64,000 bases of DNA from Hondaea fermentalgiana. Lineage: Eukaryota; Sar; Bigyra; Thraustochytrida; Thraustochytriidae. The stretch lies in NCBI GenBank assembly GCA_014084085.1, contig NPFB01000052.1:62552-126551 (forward strand). The letters run 5' to 3'. Position numbers and translations under genes: made by a program. The notes under the pieces were generated by a model, which was not told the origin of the DNA, did no database searches, and saw only the letters and a list, made by a program, of their open reading frames with translations. Within the stretch, counting starts at the first letter, position 1; every line of letters starts with the position of its first letter. Of this stretch, positions 1 to 9,383 are shown piece by piece.

Positions 1-96
1 TGTCTTGTCTTGTCTTGTCTTGTCTTGTCTTGTCTTGTCTTGTCTTGTCTTGTGTTGCGTTGTCTTGTGTTGTGTTGTGTTGTGTCGTGTTACGCC
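1..96. repeat. TGTCT/TGTGT pentanucleotide microsatellite
   Basis: The window opens in a run of TGTCT units that degrades into TGTGT and TGTCG variants. Shorter runs of the same pentamer recur between the longer repeat units that follow. Frames read through it are runs of Leu, Ser, Cys and Val and are not coding. Confidence 0.9.
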
Positions 97-665
97 GCCG
101 TCTCGCTTCTTGGCGCGCTTCCTGGGCCAATGTCGATTTCCCGACTTCATCAAGTTTGCCCGCCGTCTTTCATGCCCAGCATCTTGCGTTGTGTTCAAGT
201 TGTTTTGTGTTGTCTTGTCTTGTGTTGTTGTGTCGTCTTGTGTTGTCTTGTGTTGTCTTGTGTCGTGTTGCGACGCCGTCTCGCTTCTTGGCGCGCTTCC
301 TGAGCCAATGTTGATTTCCAACCGCCGTCTTTCATGTCCATCATCTTGCGTTGTCTTGCGTTGTCTTGTGTTGTGACGTGTTGCAACGCCGTCTCGCTTC
401 TTGGCGCGCTTTCTGAGCCAGATGTCTCCGCCCACCTTGGCCAAGTTCAACTTGTTTTCCCGTCTTCATCAAGTTTGCCCGCCATCTTTCATGCCCATCA
501 TCTTGCGTTGCGTTGTGTCGTTTTGTGTCGTGTTGCGATGCCGTCTGACTTCTTGCCGCGCTTCCTGAGCCAGATGTCTCCGCCCACCTTGGCCAAGTTC
601 AACTTGTTTTCCCTTCTTCATCAAGTTTGCCCGCCGTCTTTCAAGTCCATCATCTTTGCGTTATG
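97..665. repeat. Degenerate minisatellite, four copies
   Basis: Four related copies begin near 97, 275, 388 and 540. Each starts with GCCGTCTCGCTTCTTGGCGC or a close variant, continues through a CATCAAGTTTGCCCGCC block (missing in the second copy) and ends in CATCATCTTGCGTTG followed by pentamer repeats. Copies differ in length (about 113-178 bp) by internal insertions, for example a TTGGCCAAGTTCAACTTG block only in copies three and four. From 666 to 1049 I see only GC-rich sequence without repeats or a supported gene. Confidence 0.8.
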
Positions 666-1049
666 TCGTGTTGTGTCGAGTCGTGCTGATCTGCGCATGT
701 CACGCCTGCCTGCATCCCGCCTTCTCTTGTCAAGGTCCGAGGCCGCATGTCTTCGGCTTCCCCGCGCCGGGCTGCCGCGAGCGTGCTCGGAGATACGGTC
801 TGCAATCGTCAGCAAGCGCTGCCTCGCAGGGCCTCACGGAGTGTCCAGGAATCCAAAAACTCGTCCCACCAGGACCGCGAGTCGGAGGCGAGTCAAGAGC
901 GAGGCCAAGACCCCCGGACCGTGCAGGAGCGCCGACGCCGCTGGACTCCCCGCCCGCCACACCGCGGGGCAGAGCGCCTTCGCCCGGGCTTCCGCTGCCG
1001 AGTCTGCGTGCGTTCGAGGCGACGGAGAAGTGGATAGATCGTACGGTCT

Positions 1050-1595
1050 ATGACGATGGACGAGACGCCGCGACTTGTCCAAGCTTGGCAAACCCGTAAC
1101 GCTCCGAGACGGACAAGGAGACCAAGAACTCTCTACGAGTCGCGACGCCGTGGCGAAGAAAGACCAGCGCGGAAGGCCGCTCGCGAGCTGCTGCGTGGAC
1201 CGCGTGCGCTGCTCCTGCTCCTGCTCACGCTTGTGCTTGTGATCCTGCTCGCGACGGCACCGGCGAACGCCACCGACTCGTCGCGGGAAACGCCAAGAGC
1301 GCTCGGGACCGAGTTGGGAAATATGATCCTCGAAGGCATCCAGAACTCCATGCCCTTTGTGGGCGAGAATCCCGGGGGTCGCGACTACATTATCTTCAAG
1401 GACGTCGACGGCACGCCCAAGACAGCCACGATTGGCGAGCAGACCGTTGAAGTCCAGAACGAAGGCTCGGCCGACGCCCCGCGCTACATGGCGCGCAAAT
1501 TTGCCTTTCCCGAGGGCGACACGCTCAAGGTCAAGGTCGTCTTTGAGGACGGCTCAGAGACTGAGGTCGACATGGACGTGCAAAAAGTTAGCTAG
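1050..1595 (+). CDS. Small single-pass membrane or secreted protein, unknown function
   Basis: I do not recognise this 181-residue protein. The first 48 residues are strongly basic and are followed by one leucine-rich hydrophobic segment (about residues 50-69) ending in an APANA-like possible signal-peptidase site. The remaining roughly 110 residues are hydrophilic and look like a small beta-rich domain with alternating charged and aliphatic residues (IFKDVDG, TLKVKVVFEDGSETEVDMDV). It is therefore either a type II membrane protein with a small lumenal domain or a secreted protein with a long basic n-region. The start is the first ATG of the frame, with a second ATG two codons later. The gene runs tail to tail with the giant Tudor-array gene, 252 bp between stops. 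The coherent frame and domain-like C-terminus make it probably real. Confidence 0.6.
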   Translation: MTMDETPRLVQAWQTRNAPRRTRRPRTLYESRRRGEERPARKAARELLRGPRALLLLLLTLVLVILLATAPANATDSSRETPRALGTELGNMILEGIQNSMPFVGENPGGRDYIIFKDVDGTPKTATIGEQTVEVQNEGSADAPRYMARKFAFPEGDTLKVKVVFEDGSETEVDMDVQKVS

Positions 1596-1847
1596 CCTTC
1601 GTGCGTGCGGACAGTGATCAGGCATCGACTCCAATCTAGGCAGCGAGTGTATCCAAGGTTGTTTGTTCTTTTGTTTCTTTGCTTGTGGATTTTATAAAAA
1701 AGCGAAGCAAATCAAGTATATTCCTTTTGTATAGATCGAATTCGCTTGCCGCGTCTAGCCGGCTTGCGCAATGTGGCTGCTCAGTACACTGTGAGTGCAA
1801 CCATGCGCCTAGGAACGAAGGCTCCCATCTCCAACTCATAAAGTCGC

Positions 1848-4800
1848 TCAAAGATCTGACCTGCCGCGTCGAAGCTGCCGGCCCGCACTGCTATCGTCCC
1901 GCGAGAAACTCGTCCGACTCTGAACAACACGACCAGACCGACGAGGAGAACCTGACCTCGGGCTCGTCTCGATCTTTCGAATAAATGATCGACTCAGTGA
2001 CTGATCCGCGTCGCCATCATCATAGGCAATGTCGTACGTTCCATTGCGGTTCACACAGGAAATCGATCCCGGATACCATTGGTCCTGGCCCCGAAAGCGC
2101 GCCTCCACGCGGTCTCCCACACGCAAGTTCGAGCTCTCCTCCATGTTGGCAGAGCTCGGCCGGACAGACTGTCGCGAACTTGACCCTGAATCGCCCAATT
2201 TGCGAACCTTGCTCGGCGCAACGCGACGCTCTTGGTCGCCGTCGTCGTAGTCAATGTTGCAGCTTCCGTCGGCGTTGACGCGAGTAATGATACCCTTGTA
2301 ATACTTGGCCCCGCCCTTGAATTGAGCCTCCACACGGTCGCCTTCCCGGAATTTCGCCCCAAAGTCATCATCCGTGTCCGAGCTCGGCCGTCCAGTGTGA
2401 CGCGGACTTCCTCCGAGCTTGCGGACTTTGCTCGATGCAACGCGTCGCTCTTGATCGCCGTCATCATAATCAATATTGTAGCTGCCGTCAGCGTTGACAC
2501 GGCTAATCTTCCCCTTGTAGTACTTGGATCCGCCCTTGTACCGAGCTTCAACACGATCGCCTTCGCGTAAAACGCCACCGGCATCATCTTCCGTATCTGA
2601 ACTCGGTCGTGCGCCTCGACGAGGGCTGCCCCGTCCAAAATCGCCACTTCCGCCATCACCACCAAGCTTACGAACCTTGCTGGGAATGACGCGTCGCTCT
2701 TGGTCGCCGTCATCGTAGTCAATGTTGTAGCTACCGTCGGCGTTGACACGAGAAATCTTGCCCTTGTAGTACTTGGAACCTCCCTTGTACCGAGCTTCCA
2801 CACGATCGCCTTGACGCAAGGCGCCGCCAGCATCGTCTTCCGTATCAACGTCATCTCGGCCTCCTCGGCGTGGGCCACCTCTCACGCCGCCGCCGCCAAG
2901 TTTGCGCACCTTGCTTGGTATGACGCGCCGTTCTTTATCGCCGTCATCGTAGTCAATATTGTAGCTGCCGTCAGCGTTGACCCGTGAAATTTGGCCCTTG
3001 TAATACTTGGATCCGCCCTTGTACCGAGCTTCGACACGATCGCCTTCGCGCAAAACGTCGCCGGCATCATCTCCCTCTGTATCCGAACTCGGCCTTCCGC
3101 CTCCACCTCTTCGAGGGCTACCTCTTCCACCACCGCCACCGCCACCGCCACCAAGCTTACGAACCTTGCTGGGAATGACACGTCGCTCTTGGTCACCGTC
3201 ATCGTAGTCAATATTGTAGCTGCCGTCAGCGTTGACCCTGGAAATCTTGCCCTTGTAGTACTTAGATCCGCCCTTGTACCGAGCTTCAACTCGATCGCCT
3301 TCGCGCAAAGCGCCACTGGCATCGTCTTCGGTATCAAACTCGTCACGACCACCTCGTCGAGGACTTCCTCCAAGCTTACGAACCTTGCTCGGTGCAATGC
3401 GGCGCTCTTGGTCGCCGTCATCGTAGTCAATATTATAGCTTCCGTCAGCGTTGACCCTTGTAATCTTGCCCTTATAGTACTTGGATCCGCCCTTATATCG
3501 AGCTTCCACGCGATCGCCTTCACGTAAGACTCCACCGGCATCGTCTTCGGTATCAATTTCGTCACGACCACCTCGCCGAGGACTTCCTCTTCCACCACCA
3601 CCAAGCTTACGAACCTTGCTGGGAATGACACGTCGCTCTTGGTCGCCGTCATCGTAGTCAATATTGTAGCTACCGTCCGCGTTAACGCGGCTGATCTTAC
3701 CCTTGTAGTACTTGGATCCGCCCTTGTATCGAGCTTCGACGCGATCGCCTTCACGTAAGACGCCACCGGCGTCATCTTCCGTATCCGAGCTCGGGCGCCC
3801 GCCTCGCCCAGGTTTGTTACCTTCAAGCTTGCGAACTTTGCTTGGTGCAATACGCCGCTCTTGGTCACCGTCGTCATAATCGATGTTGTAGCTCCCGTCA
3901 GCGTTGACACGAGATATTCTGCCCTTGTACCACTTAAAGCCGCCCTTGTATCGAGCTTCGACGCGATCGCCTTCGCGTAAAGCGCCACCAGCGTCGTCTT
4001 CAGTATCAAGTTCATCACGCCCGCCTCGACGAGGACTTCCTGCTCTCGCTCCACCCCCTCCAAGCTTGCGCACCTTGCTCGCCGCAACACGTCGCTCCTG
4101 GTCGCCATCGTCATAGTCGATATTGTAGCTTCCGTCAGCATTGACGCGGCTAATTTTTCCCTTATAGTACTTGGAGCCGCCCTTGTACCGAGCTTCCACA
4201 CGATCACCTTCGCGCAAGACTCCGCCGGCGTCGTCTTCGGTATCCGAACTCGGCCGCCCGCCTCGACGAGGGCTTCCTCCGAGCTTACGCACCTTGCTCG
4301 GTGCAATGCGGCGCTCTTGGTCGCCATCGTCATAGTCAATATTATAGCTCCCGTCAGCGTTGATACGGCTAATCTTGCCCTTGTAGTACTTGGATCCGCC
4401 CTTGTATCGAGCTTCCACACGATCGCCTTCCCGCAAGACTCCACCTGCATCGTCTTCGGTATCAAATTCGTCACGACCACCTCGCCGAGGACTTCCTCCT
4501 CTTCCAGCACCGCCACCAAGCTTGCGCACCTTGCTTGATGCAACGCGGCGCTCTTGGTCGCCGTCGTCGTAGTCGATGTTGTAGCTGCCATCTGCATTGA
4601 CGCGAGTGATCTTGCCCTTGTACCACTTGGCTCCACCCTTGTACCGAGCTTCCACGCGATCTCCCTCGCGCAGAATGCCGCCAGCATCGTCTTCTGTATC
4701 GATGTCCCCACGACCACCTCGGCGAGGGCTGCTTCGTCCACCTCCACCAAGCTTGCGAACTTTGCTCGAAGCAACACGCCGTTCCTTGTCGCCATCATCA

Positions 4801-7800
4801 TAGTCGATGTTGTAGCTTCCATCGGCATTAACGCGGCTAATTTTGCCCTTGTAGTACTTGGATCCGCCCTTGTACCGGGCTTCCACACGATCACCTTCAC
4901 GCAAAGCGCCACCTGCGTCGTCTTCGGTGTCGAATTCGTCGCGGCCACCTCGCCGAGGGCTACCTCGACCGCCGCCGAGCTTGCGCACCTTGCTTGGAAT
5001 GACACGACGTTCTTGGTCGCCGTCGTCATAGTCGATGTTGTAGCTGCCATCTGCATTGACGCGAGTAATTTTGCCCTTGTACCATTTCGACCCGCCCTTG
5101 TACCGAGCTTCCACACGATCACCCTCGCGAAAACTACCACCTGCATCATCTTCAGTATCAAATTCATCACGTGTGCCGCGACGAGGGCTTCCTCGACTTC
5201 CGCCTCCAACTTTACGGACTTTGCTTGCTGCAACACGGCGCTCCTTGTCACCATCGTCGTAGTCGATATTATAGCTACCATCGGCGTTGACGCGTGAAAT
5301 CTTGCCCTTATACCATTTTGACCCGCCCTTGTATCGAGCTTCCACACGATCGCCCTCGCGTAAAGCGCCACCGGCATCGTCTTCGGTATCAAATTCATCA
5401 CGACCACCTCGCCGAGGGCTTCCTCTTCCAGCACCGCCGCCAAGCTTGCGCACCTTGCTTGACGCAACGCGACGCTCTTGGTCACCATCGTCGTAGTCGA
5501 TGTTATAGCTACCGTCGGCGTTGACGCGCGTGATCTTGCCCTTGTACCATTTCGACCCACCCTTGAAGCGAGCTTCCACGCGATCACCCTCGCGAAGACC
5601 GCTACCGGCATCATCCTCCGTATCAAATTCGTCACGTCCGCCACGACGGGGGCTCCCTCGACCTCCTCCGCCACCTCCAAGCTTGCGCACCTTGCTCGAA
5701 GCAACGCGACGTTCCTTATCACCATCATCGTAGTCAATATTGAAGGTGCCATCGGCATTGACGCGTGTGATTTTGCCCTTGTACCACTTCGACCCACCTT
5801 TGAAGCGAGCTTCAACGCGGTCGCCTTCGCGGTGTGTGCCACCACCATCATCTTCAGTATCAATATCGTCTCGGCCACCACGTCGAGAACTACTTCTTCG
5901 ACCACCCCCATTGCTACCGCCGAGCTTGCGGACCTTGCTTGCAGCAACTCGGCGCTCTTGGTCACCATCGTCGTAATCAATATTGTAGCTTCCGTCCGCG
6001 TTAACACGAACAATTTTTCCCTTGTACCATTTGGAGCCACCCTTGAATCGTGCTTCGACGCGGTCGCCTTCAGCAAGAGCATCGTCATCTTGATCTCTCG
6101 AGGATCCACTGTCGAGTCGTCGAACCCTCGACGCAGGAACACTGCGCTCTTTGTCGCCGTCGTCGTAATCAATATCAAAGGCTCTGCCGCCAGCACCCAC
6201 ACGAGTTACCCGGCCCTTGTACCACTTCGAGCCGCCTTTAAAGCGCGCCTCTACGCGATCGCCGCGTCGCACATTACCATCTTCATCGCGAGACCGCTTG
6301 CGACCTCGATCCTCACCGTCAGAGTCGGAACCAGAGGAAAGCTCTGGGACGTCAGGTCGCCTCCCACGCCGCTTGTAGCGCCGAAGAAGTGACGGACGAA
6401 CAGAGCGTTCGGTGTCGCCGTCATCGTAGAGAATATTCACTGTGCGGTCGGCATTGACGCGAGTCAGCTCGCCACGCCGCCAGCTTGAGCTTCCTCGGGC
6501 CCGTGCTTCGACAATGTCGCCCTTTCGCCATGTCTCCGCGTCGCTTCCTGACGCATTGTCGCTGCCAGACCCATCTCGGCGTCGTCGAGCGGACGAGGAT
6601 CGAGACGTTGATTTGACCTCGTAATCTTCGTCGACAACATCGTAGCACAATCTTGCATATGCGCGCACAAACTGCTTGCGAGTCACATAGTAGTAAATGT
6701 CCTCTTTGCGAAAGTAGGTACGCAGTTCATCCGCGGAAGGGAGTGGCTTGCTCCTTCCACTACGAGGAATGGACTTGAAAGCCATCAGGACATTATTCAT
6801 GGCAAGCTGGCCGCGGCTGCCACTCTTTTGGTGCTTTTCAAACGCGCGTTCCACCTTGCGAACGACGTGGCGACCCATGACAACGGGTTTGCGTTTTTCG
6901 GTCTTTGACTTCTTGCCATGGCGTGATCGAGATTCTTTGCGGCGGCGACGATGAGACCGCGAGCTCGAAGCCGAACTAGATGTCGACGCAGAGTCAGAAT
7001 CAGATTCTGAAGCGGACGTGGACGTTCGCGAGCTATCCGAGCCGCTGCTCTGGCCACTGGACCCAGAGTCGCTTTCTGAGCTGCCAGTCTCGCTCTCCGA
7101 GCTATCGCTGGCAGAGTCACTGCTGCTATCCTCAGAGCTCTCGCTGCTAGAGCTCCCGCTACTGCTGGACCACGAACGTGACCTACGTGCACGGCGTTTG
7201 GAGCGAGGAGATCGCCCACGCCGCTTGGACGTCTTGCGGTGTTTATGGTGTTTACGATGTTTGCGTGCTTTAAGCAAGAAACCTGTAGGGTCATAGGCGA
7301 CAGGCCAGCGTTTATTGCTGGAGGAAATTTCGACGGTGTTTCGACTGCCCACAGTCTCCAACGTCGGGTTTTCGAGCGTTTCGCTTGCGAGCGCAATGTC
7401 CCGCTGCTTGACAAAGTATGCAAAGGCGCGCGCGAACTCAAAGAGATCAAGAGGCGTCGCGCTATCCAGCCCTTGCAGCCGCAAGTACTGGCCTACCTCT
7501 ACTGCAGACACACGCATGCCGGTGTGCGAGAGTGCGCGAGCTGCCTCATGGCGCGTGATTTCACCCACGTGGTCACGGTCAGCGCGGTCGAAGATCCGCT
7601 TAAGTCGGGCAAAATCCTCGGTGCCAACTTCTTGCGAGATGTTGAGCGCCAAGGCTGGTCGTTTGCGCAAGCGCATGAAAGACTTGACGCGGTTGCTTGT
7701 TTCTGCGCCATCTTCGCCCTTGAGCCACAGAGCAAGTTCATGATTCCGCCCGCGCTGCAATTTGGTGTCTGCTGCATCACTGCCCACGGTGCCGCCCCCC

Positions 7801-9383
7801 AGCACTCGTTGCGCAGACTGCGCACGCTGCTCTTCAACCCAAGAGCTGTACGCGCGGTTCTCTCTGCAGCGAACATGGCCGTCCTCGCGCAAAAGAAGCC
7901 GGTCGTTCTTATCCTCTCCGGGCGTGCTGCGTCGAGGGCTCGTCACGCACAATCCAAGCTCTGACGAGGACGCCCGCGTCGAAGCAAAGAACGCTTGCAC
8001 AAACTGGGCAAAAGAGAGTCCCGGCGCTCCCTGACCAAAACTGTTCACCCAAGCTTGCAGCTCTACCTTGGGGATCTCGAAGCCTAGGGCCGCCAGAGCA
8101 CCATGAAGCTGCTCAACACCGCAAAGGCGATGACCCTGGGTGTCGGCCTGGTCAAAAGCCTCCTTTAGACGCGCCACAAGCACAATTTCATTCTCGCGCA
8201 GAGCATCGACGACTCCAGCCATGTCATTTTCTTCGACGCCAGATTCCATGACTTCGCGTCTCCGCAATTCTTGCAATCCCTTTTGCAATTTACTCAAATG
8301 AAGAGGATGATGTACGCCCAAAAGTTCTTGCATATCTTGCGGTGCGAGTTGCAAGAGCATCGACCCATTCACACTCGCCTCCTGAAAGTTGTACTTGTAC
8401 GAGGGCAGGTCGCATTCCTGGTCGAGCCATGTGAGCACATGGCGCACAGCCCAGTCCCGCACAGGAGTTGCGTGGATGTCGGGCACCGAGACTTTGCGTA
8501 CGTGCGCGGGCCCTGGAGAGCGGAGTTTCTCCGTGATCCGCAGGGCGCTTCGTCGTGGTGATGAGTGCGGGCTGCGCCCACGAGGTCCTCGAATCATCCC
8601 TGGAGACCCAAGCGAGTGTCCGTCGCCTTGCGTTGCCCGCGCCGAAGGCATCTGTGGCAAAAGCTCTGCAGTGGTGAGCTCTTTCCGCGTGCGCGCTGGG
8701 TCTGCACGTACAAGGACAACCTCAAAGTCGCCAAACTCGGCCAGGTATTGTCGCGAAGCGCCGCTGGGCATAGGGAAGCGAGGGTTCTCGGTCTGGTCCC
8801 ACGTGAGCACCATGCACTCGAACTCGTTCTCACCTGCGCTGATGGCCTTGAGGATGGCCATCTTTTCCGCGCTCGTGCTCAGCGTAGTCTCGTTGCTCTC
8901 AATATTGCACCCACTGTAAACGAAGCCTCCGCGTGTGAGCAAAGCGGCGCCGTAGCGGACACCTGTTAGCGGGGCGACTCCATTTTTACATGCGTTGACA
9001 GCAATATCGATGAGGTCGTCAAGCTGCTCGTTGCGACCCTGCGCCCAGTTTTTTAGCTCGCGTAAGCGGGCGACGTGTTCCTCGCGCAAAGCGGGTGGCG
9101 AAGACGCGCCTGGGATGACCGTGTCAGAGGTGCGATCCACGTATGCCCTCACGGCGATGGCCTGCTCAGCATCGAGGCCCATCTTGACGCGGGCAAGGGC
9201 AGAGCTCCCTTCTTCGCGAGCCTCCTCGACGTAGCTGCCATTCTCGAGGCTGTTGCGCCGGAAGTCGTTCGTCATGGTCCTGTTCTTGGACTTTTTGCCT
9301 GCTGGTATTGGCGTCTTGGGTATGGCCCGAATGCGCTGAAGCACGCGCATGGCTTCGGCCTCGAGCATCTCGACGTCCTTCAT
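1848..9383 (-). CDS. 2511-aa pseudo-cytidine-deaminase / SAM / EF-hand / SR / 20x Tudor-like protein
   Basis: One uninterrupted frame. Approximate order: residues 100-225, a cytidine-deaminase fold (SGCNIESNE, TSAEKMAILKAI, PSGASRQYLAEFG); 308-372, a SAM domain; 395-460, 595-680 and 835-900, degenerate EF-hand-like helical pairs lacking full calcium loops; 715-830, a basic then Ser/Arg/Glu-rich SR-type tract; 950-2465, twenty Tudor-like domains of consensus EGDRVEARYKGG, YYKGKISRVNADGSYNI, DYDDGDQERRV. Linkers carry glycine runs, an RGSPRRGGR motif and an acidic DTEDD motif. In active deaminases the zinc is held by cysteines in CAE and PCxxC; here all three are serine (S171, S207, S210) while the proton-shuttle Glu (E173) remains, so deamination is unlikely. 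Tudor folds usually read methylated lysine or arginine, so a nuclear or RNP scaffold role is inferred. The first ATG is used. Localisation and partners are unknown. Confidence 0.9.
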   Translation of the reverse strand: MKDVEMLEAEAMRVLQRIRAIPKTPIPAGKKSKNRTMTNDFRRNSLENGSYVEEAREEGSSALARVKMGLDAEQAIAVRAYVDRTSDTVIPGASSPPALREEHVARLRELKNWAQGRNEQLDDLIDIAVNACKNGVAPLTGVRYGAALLTRGGFVYSGCNIESNETTLSTSAEKMAILKAISAGENEFECMVLTWDQTENPRFPMPSGASRQYLAEFGDFEVVLVRADPARTRKELTTAELLPQMPSARATQGDGHSLGSPGMIRGPRGRSPHSSPRRSALRITEKLRSPGPAHVRKVSVPDIHATPVRDWAVRHVLTWLDQECDLPSYKYNFQEASVNGSMLLQLAPQDMQELLGVHHPLHLSKLQKGLQELRRREVMESGVEENDMAGVVDALRENEIVLVARLKEAFDQADTQGHRLCGVEQLHGALAALGFEIPKVELQAWVNSFGQGAPGLSFAQFVQAFFASTRASSSELGLCVTSPRRSTPGEDKNDRLLLREDGHVRCRENRAYSSWVEEQRAQSAQRVLGGGTVGSDAADTKLQRGRNHELALWLKGEDGAETSNRVKSFMRLRKRPALALNISQEVGTEDFARLKRIFDRADRDHVGEITRHEAARALSHTGMRVSAVEVGQYLRLQGLDSATPLDLFEFARAFAYFVKQRDIALASETLENPTLETVGSRNTVEISSSNKRWPVAYDPTGFLLKARKHRKHHKHRKTSKRRGRSPRSKRRARRSRSWSSSSGSSSSESSEDSSSDSASDSSESETGSSESDSGSSGQSSGSDSSRTSTSASESDSDSASTSSSASSSRSHRRRRKESRSRHGKKSKTEKRKPVVMGRHVVRKVERAFEKHQKSGSRGQLAMNNVLMAFKSIPRSGRSKPLPSADELRTYFRKEDIYYYVTRKQFVRAYARLCYDVVDEDYEVKSTSRSSSARRRRDGSGSDNASGSDAETWRKGDIVEARARGSSSWRRGELTRVNADRTVNILYDDGDTERSVRPSLLRRYKRRGRRPDVPELSSGSDSDGEDRGRKRSRDEDGNVRRGDRVEARFKGGSKWYKGRVTRVGAGGRAFDIDYDDGDKERSVPASRVRRLDSGSSRDQDDDALAEGDRVEARFKGGSKWYKGKIVRVNADGSYNIDYDDGDQERRVAASKVRKLGGSNGGGRRSSSRRGGRDDIDTEDDGGGTHREGDRVEARFKGGSKWYKGKITRVNADGTFNIDYDDGDKERRVASSKVRKLGGGGGGRGSPRRGGRDEFDTEDDAGSGLREGDRVEARFKGGSKWYKGKITRVNADGSYNIDYDDGDQERRVASSKVRKLGGGAGRGSPRRGGRDEFDTEDDAGGALREGDRVEARYKGGSKWYKGKISRVNADGSYNIDYDDGDKERRVAASKVRKVGGGSRGSPRRGTRDEFDTEDDAGGSFREGDRVEARYKGGSKWYKGKITRVNADGSYNIDYDDGDQERRVIPSKVRKLGGGRGSPRRGGRDEFDTEDDAGGALREGDRVEARYKGGSKYYKGKISRVNADGSYNIDYDDGDKERRVASSKVRKLGGGGRSSPRRGGRGDIDTEDDAGGILREGDRVEARYKGGAKWYKGKITRVNADGSYNIDYDDGDQERRVASSKVRKLGGGAGRGGSPRRGGRDEFDTEDDAGGVLREGDRVEARYKGGSKYYKGKISRINADGSYNIDYDDGDQERRIAPSKVRKLGGSPRRGGRPSSDTEDDAGGVLREGDRVEARYKGGSKYYKGKISRVNADGSYNIDYDDGDQERRVAASKVRKLGGGGARAGSPRRGGRDELDTEDDAGGALREGDRVEARYKGGFKWYKGRISRVNADGSYNIDYDDGDQERRIAPSKVRKLEGNKPGRGGRPSSDTEDDAGGVLREGDRVEARYKGGSKYYKGKISRVNADGSYNIDYDDGDQERRVIPSKVRKLGGGGRGSPRRGGRDEIDTEDDAGGVLREGDRVEARYKGGSKYYKGKITRVNADGSYNIDYDDGDQERRIAPSKVRKLGGSPRRGGRDEFDTEDDASGALREGDRVEARYKGGSKYYKGKISRVNADGSYNIDYDDGDQERRVIPSKVRKLGGGGGGGGGRGSPRRGGGGRPSSDTEGDDAGDVLREGDRVEARYKGGSKYYKGQISRVNADGSYNIDYDDGDKERRVIPSKVRKLGGGGVRGGPRRGGRDDVDTEDDAGGALRQGDRVEARYKGGSKYYKGKISRVNADGSYNIDYDDGDQERRVIPSKVRKLGGDGGSGDFGRGSPRRGARPSSDTEDDAGGVLREGDRVEARYKGGSKYYKGKISRVNADGSYNIDYDDGDQERRVASSKVRKLGGSPRHTGRPSSDTDDDFGAKFREGDRVEAQFKGGAKYYKGIITRVNADGSCNIDYDDGDQERRVAPSKVRKLGDSGSSSRQSVRPSSANMEESSNLRVGDRVEARFRGQDQWYPGSISCVNRNGTYDIAYDDGDADQSLSRSFIRKIETSPRSGSPRRSGRVVQSRTSFSRDDSSAGRQLRRGRSDL
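1985..6530 (-). repeat. Tandem coding repeat: 20 Tudor-like units of about 230 bp
   Basis: The unit is about 73-85 codons: a domain of about 50 residues plus a variable Gly/Arg/Asp linker. Outer units (the first two and the last two) are the most diverged and central units are nearly identical in protein. The units differ at many third codon positions, for example in the codons for DDYDINY read on the minus strand near 2461 and near 4561. The periodicity keeps other frames open for long stretches, including a non-genic frame of about 3.3 kb on the same strand. Confidence 0.95.

Noticed and set aside
2882..6202. An 1106-codon frame on the minus strand inside the Tudor array
   Set aside because: It is the same repeat read one frame off; periodic sequence without stops in one unit stays open in all. 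Its protein is Thr/Lys/Ala/Met-rich nonsense with no domain.
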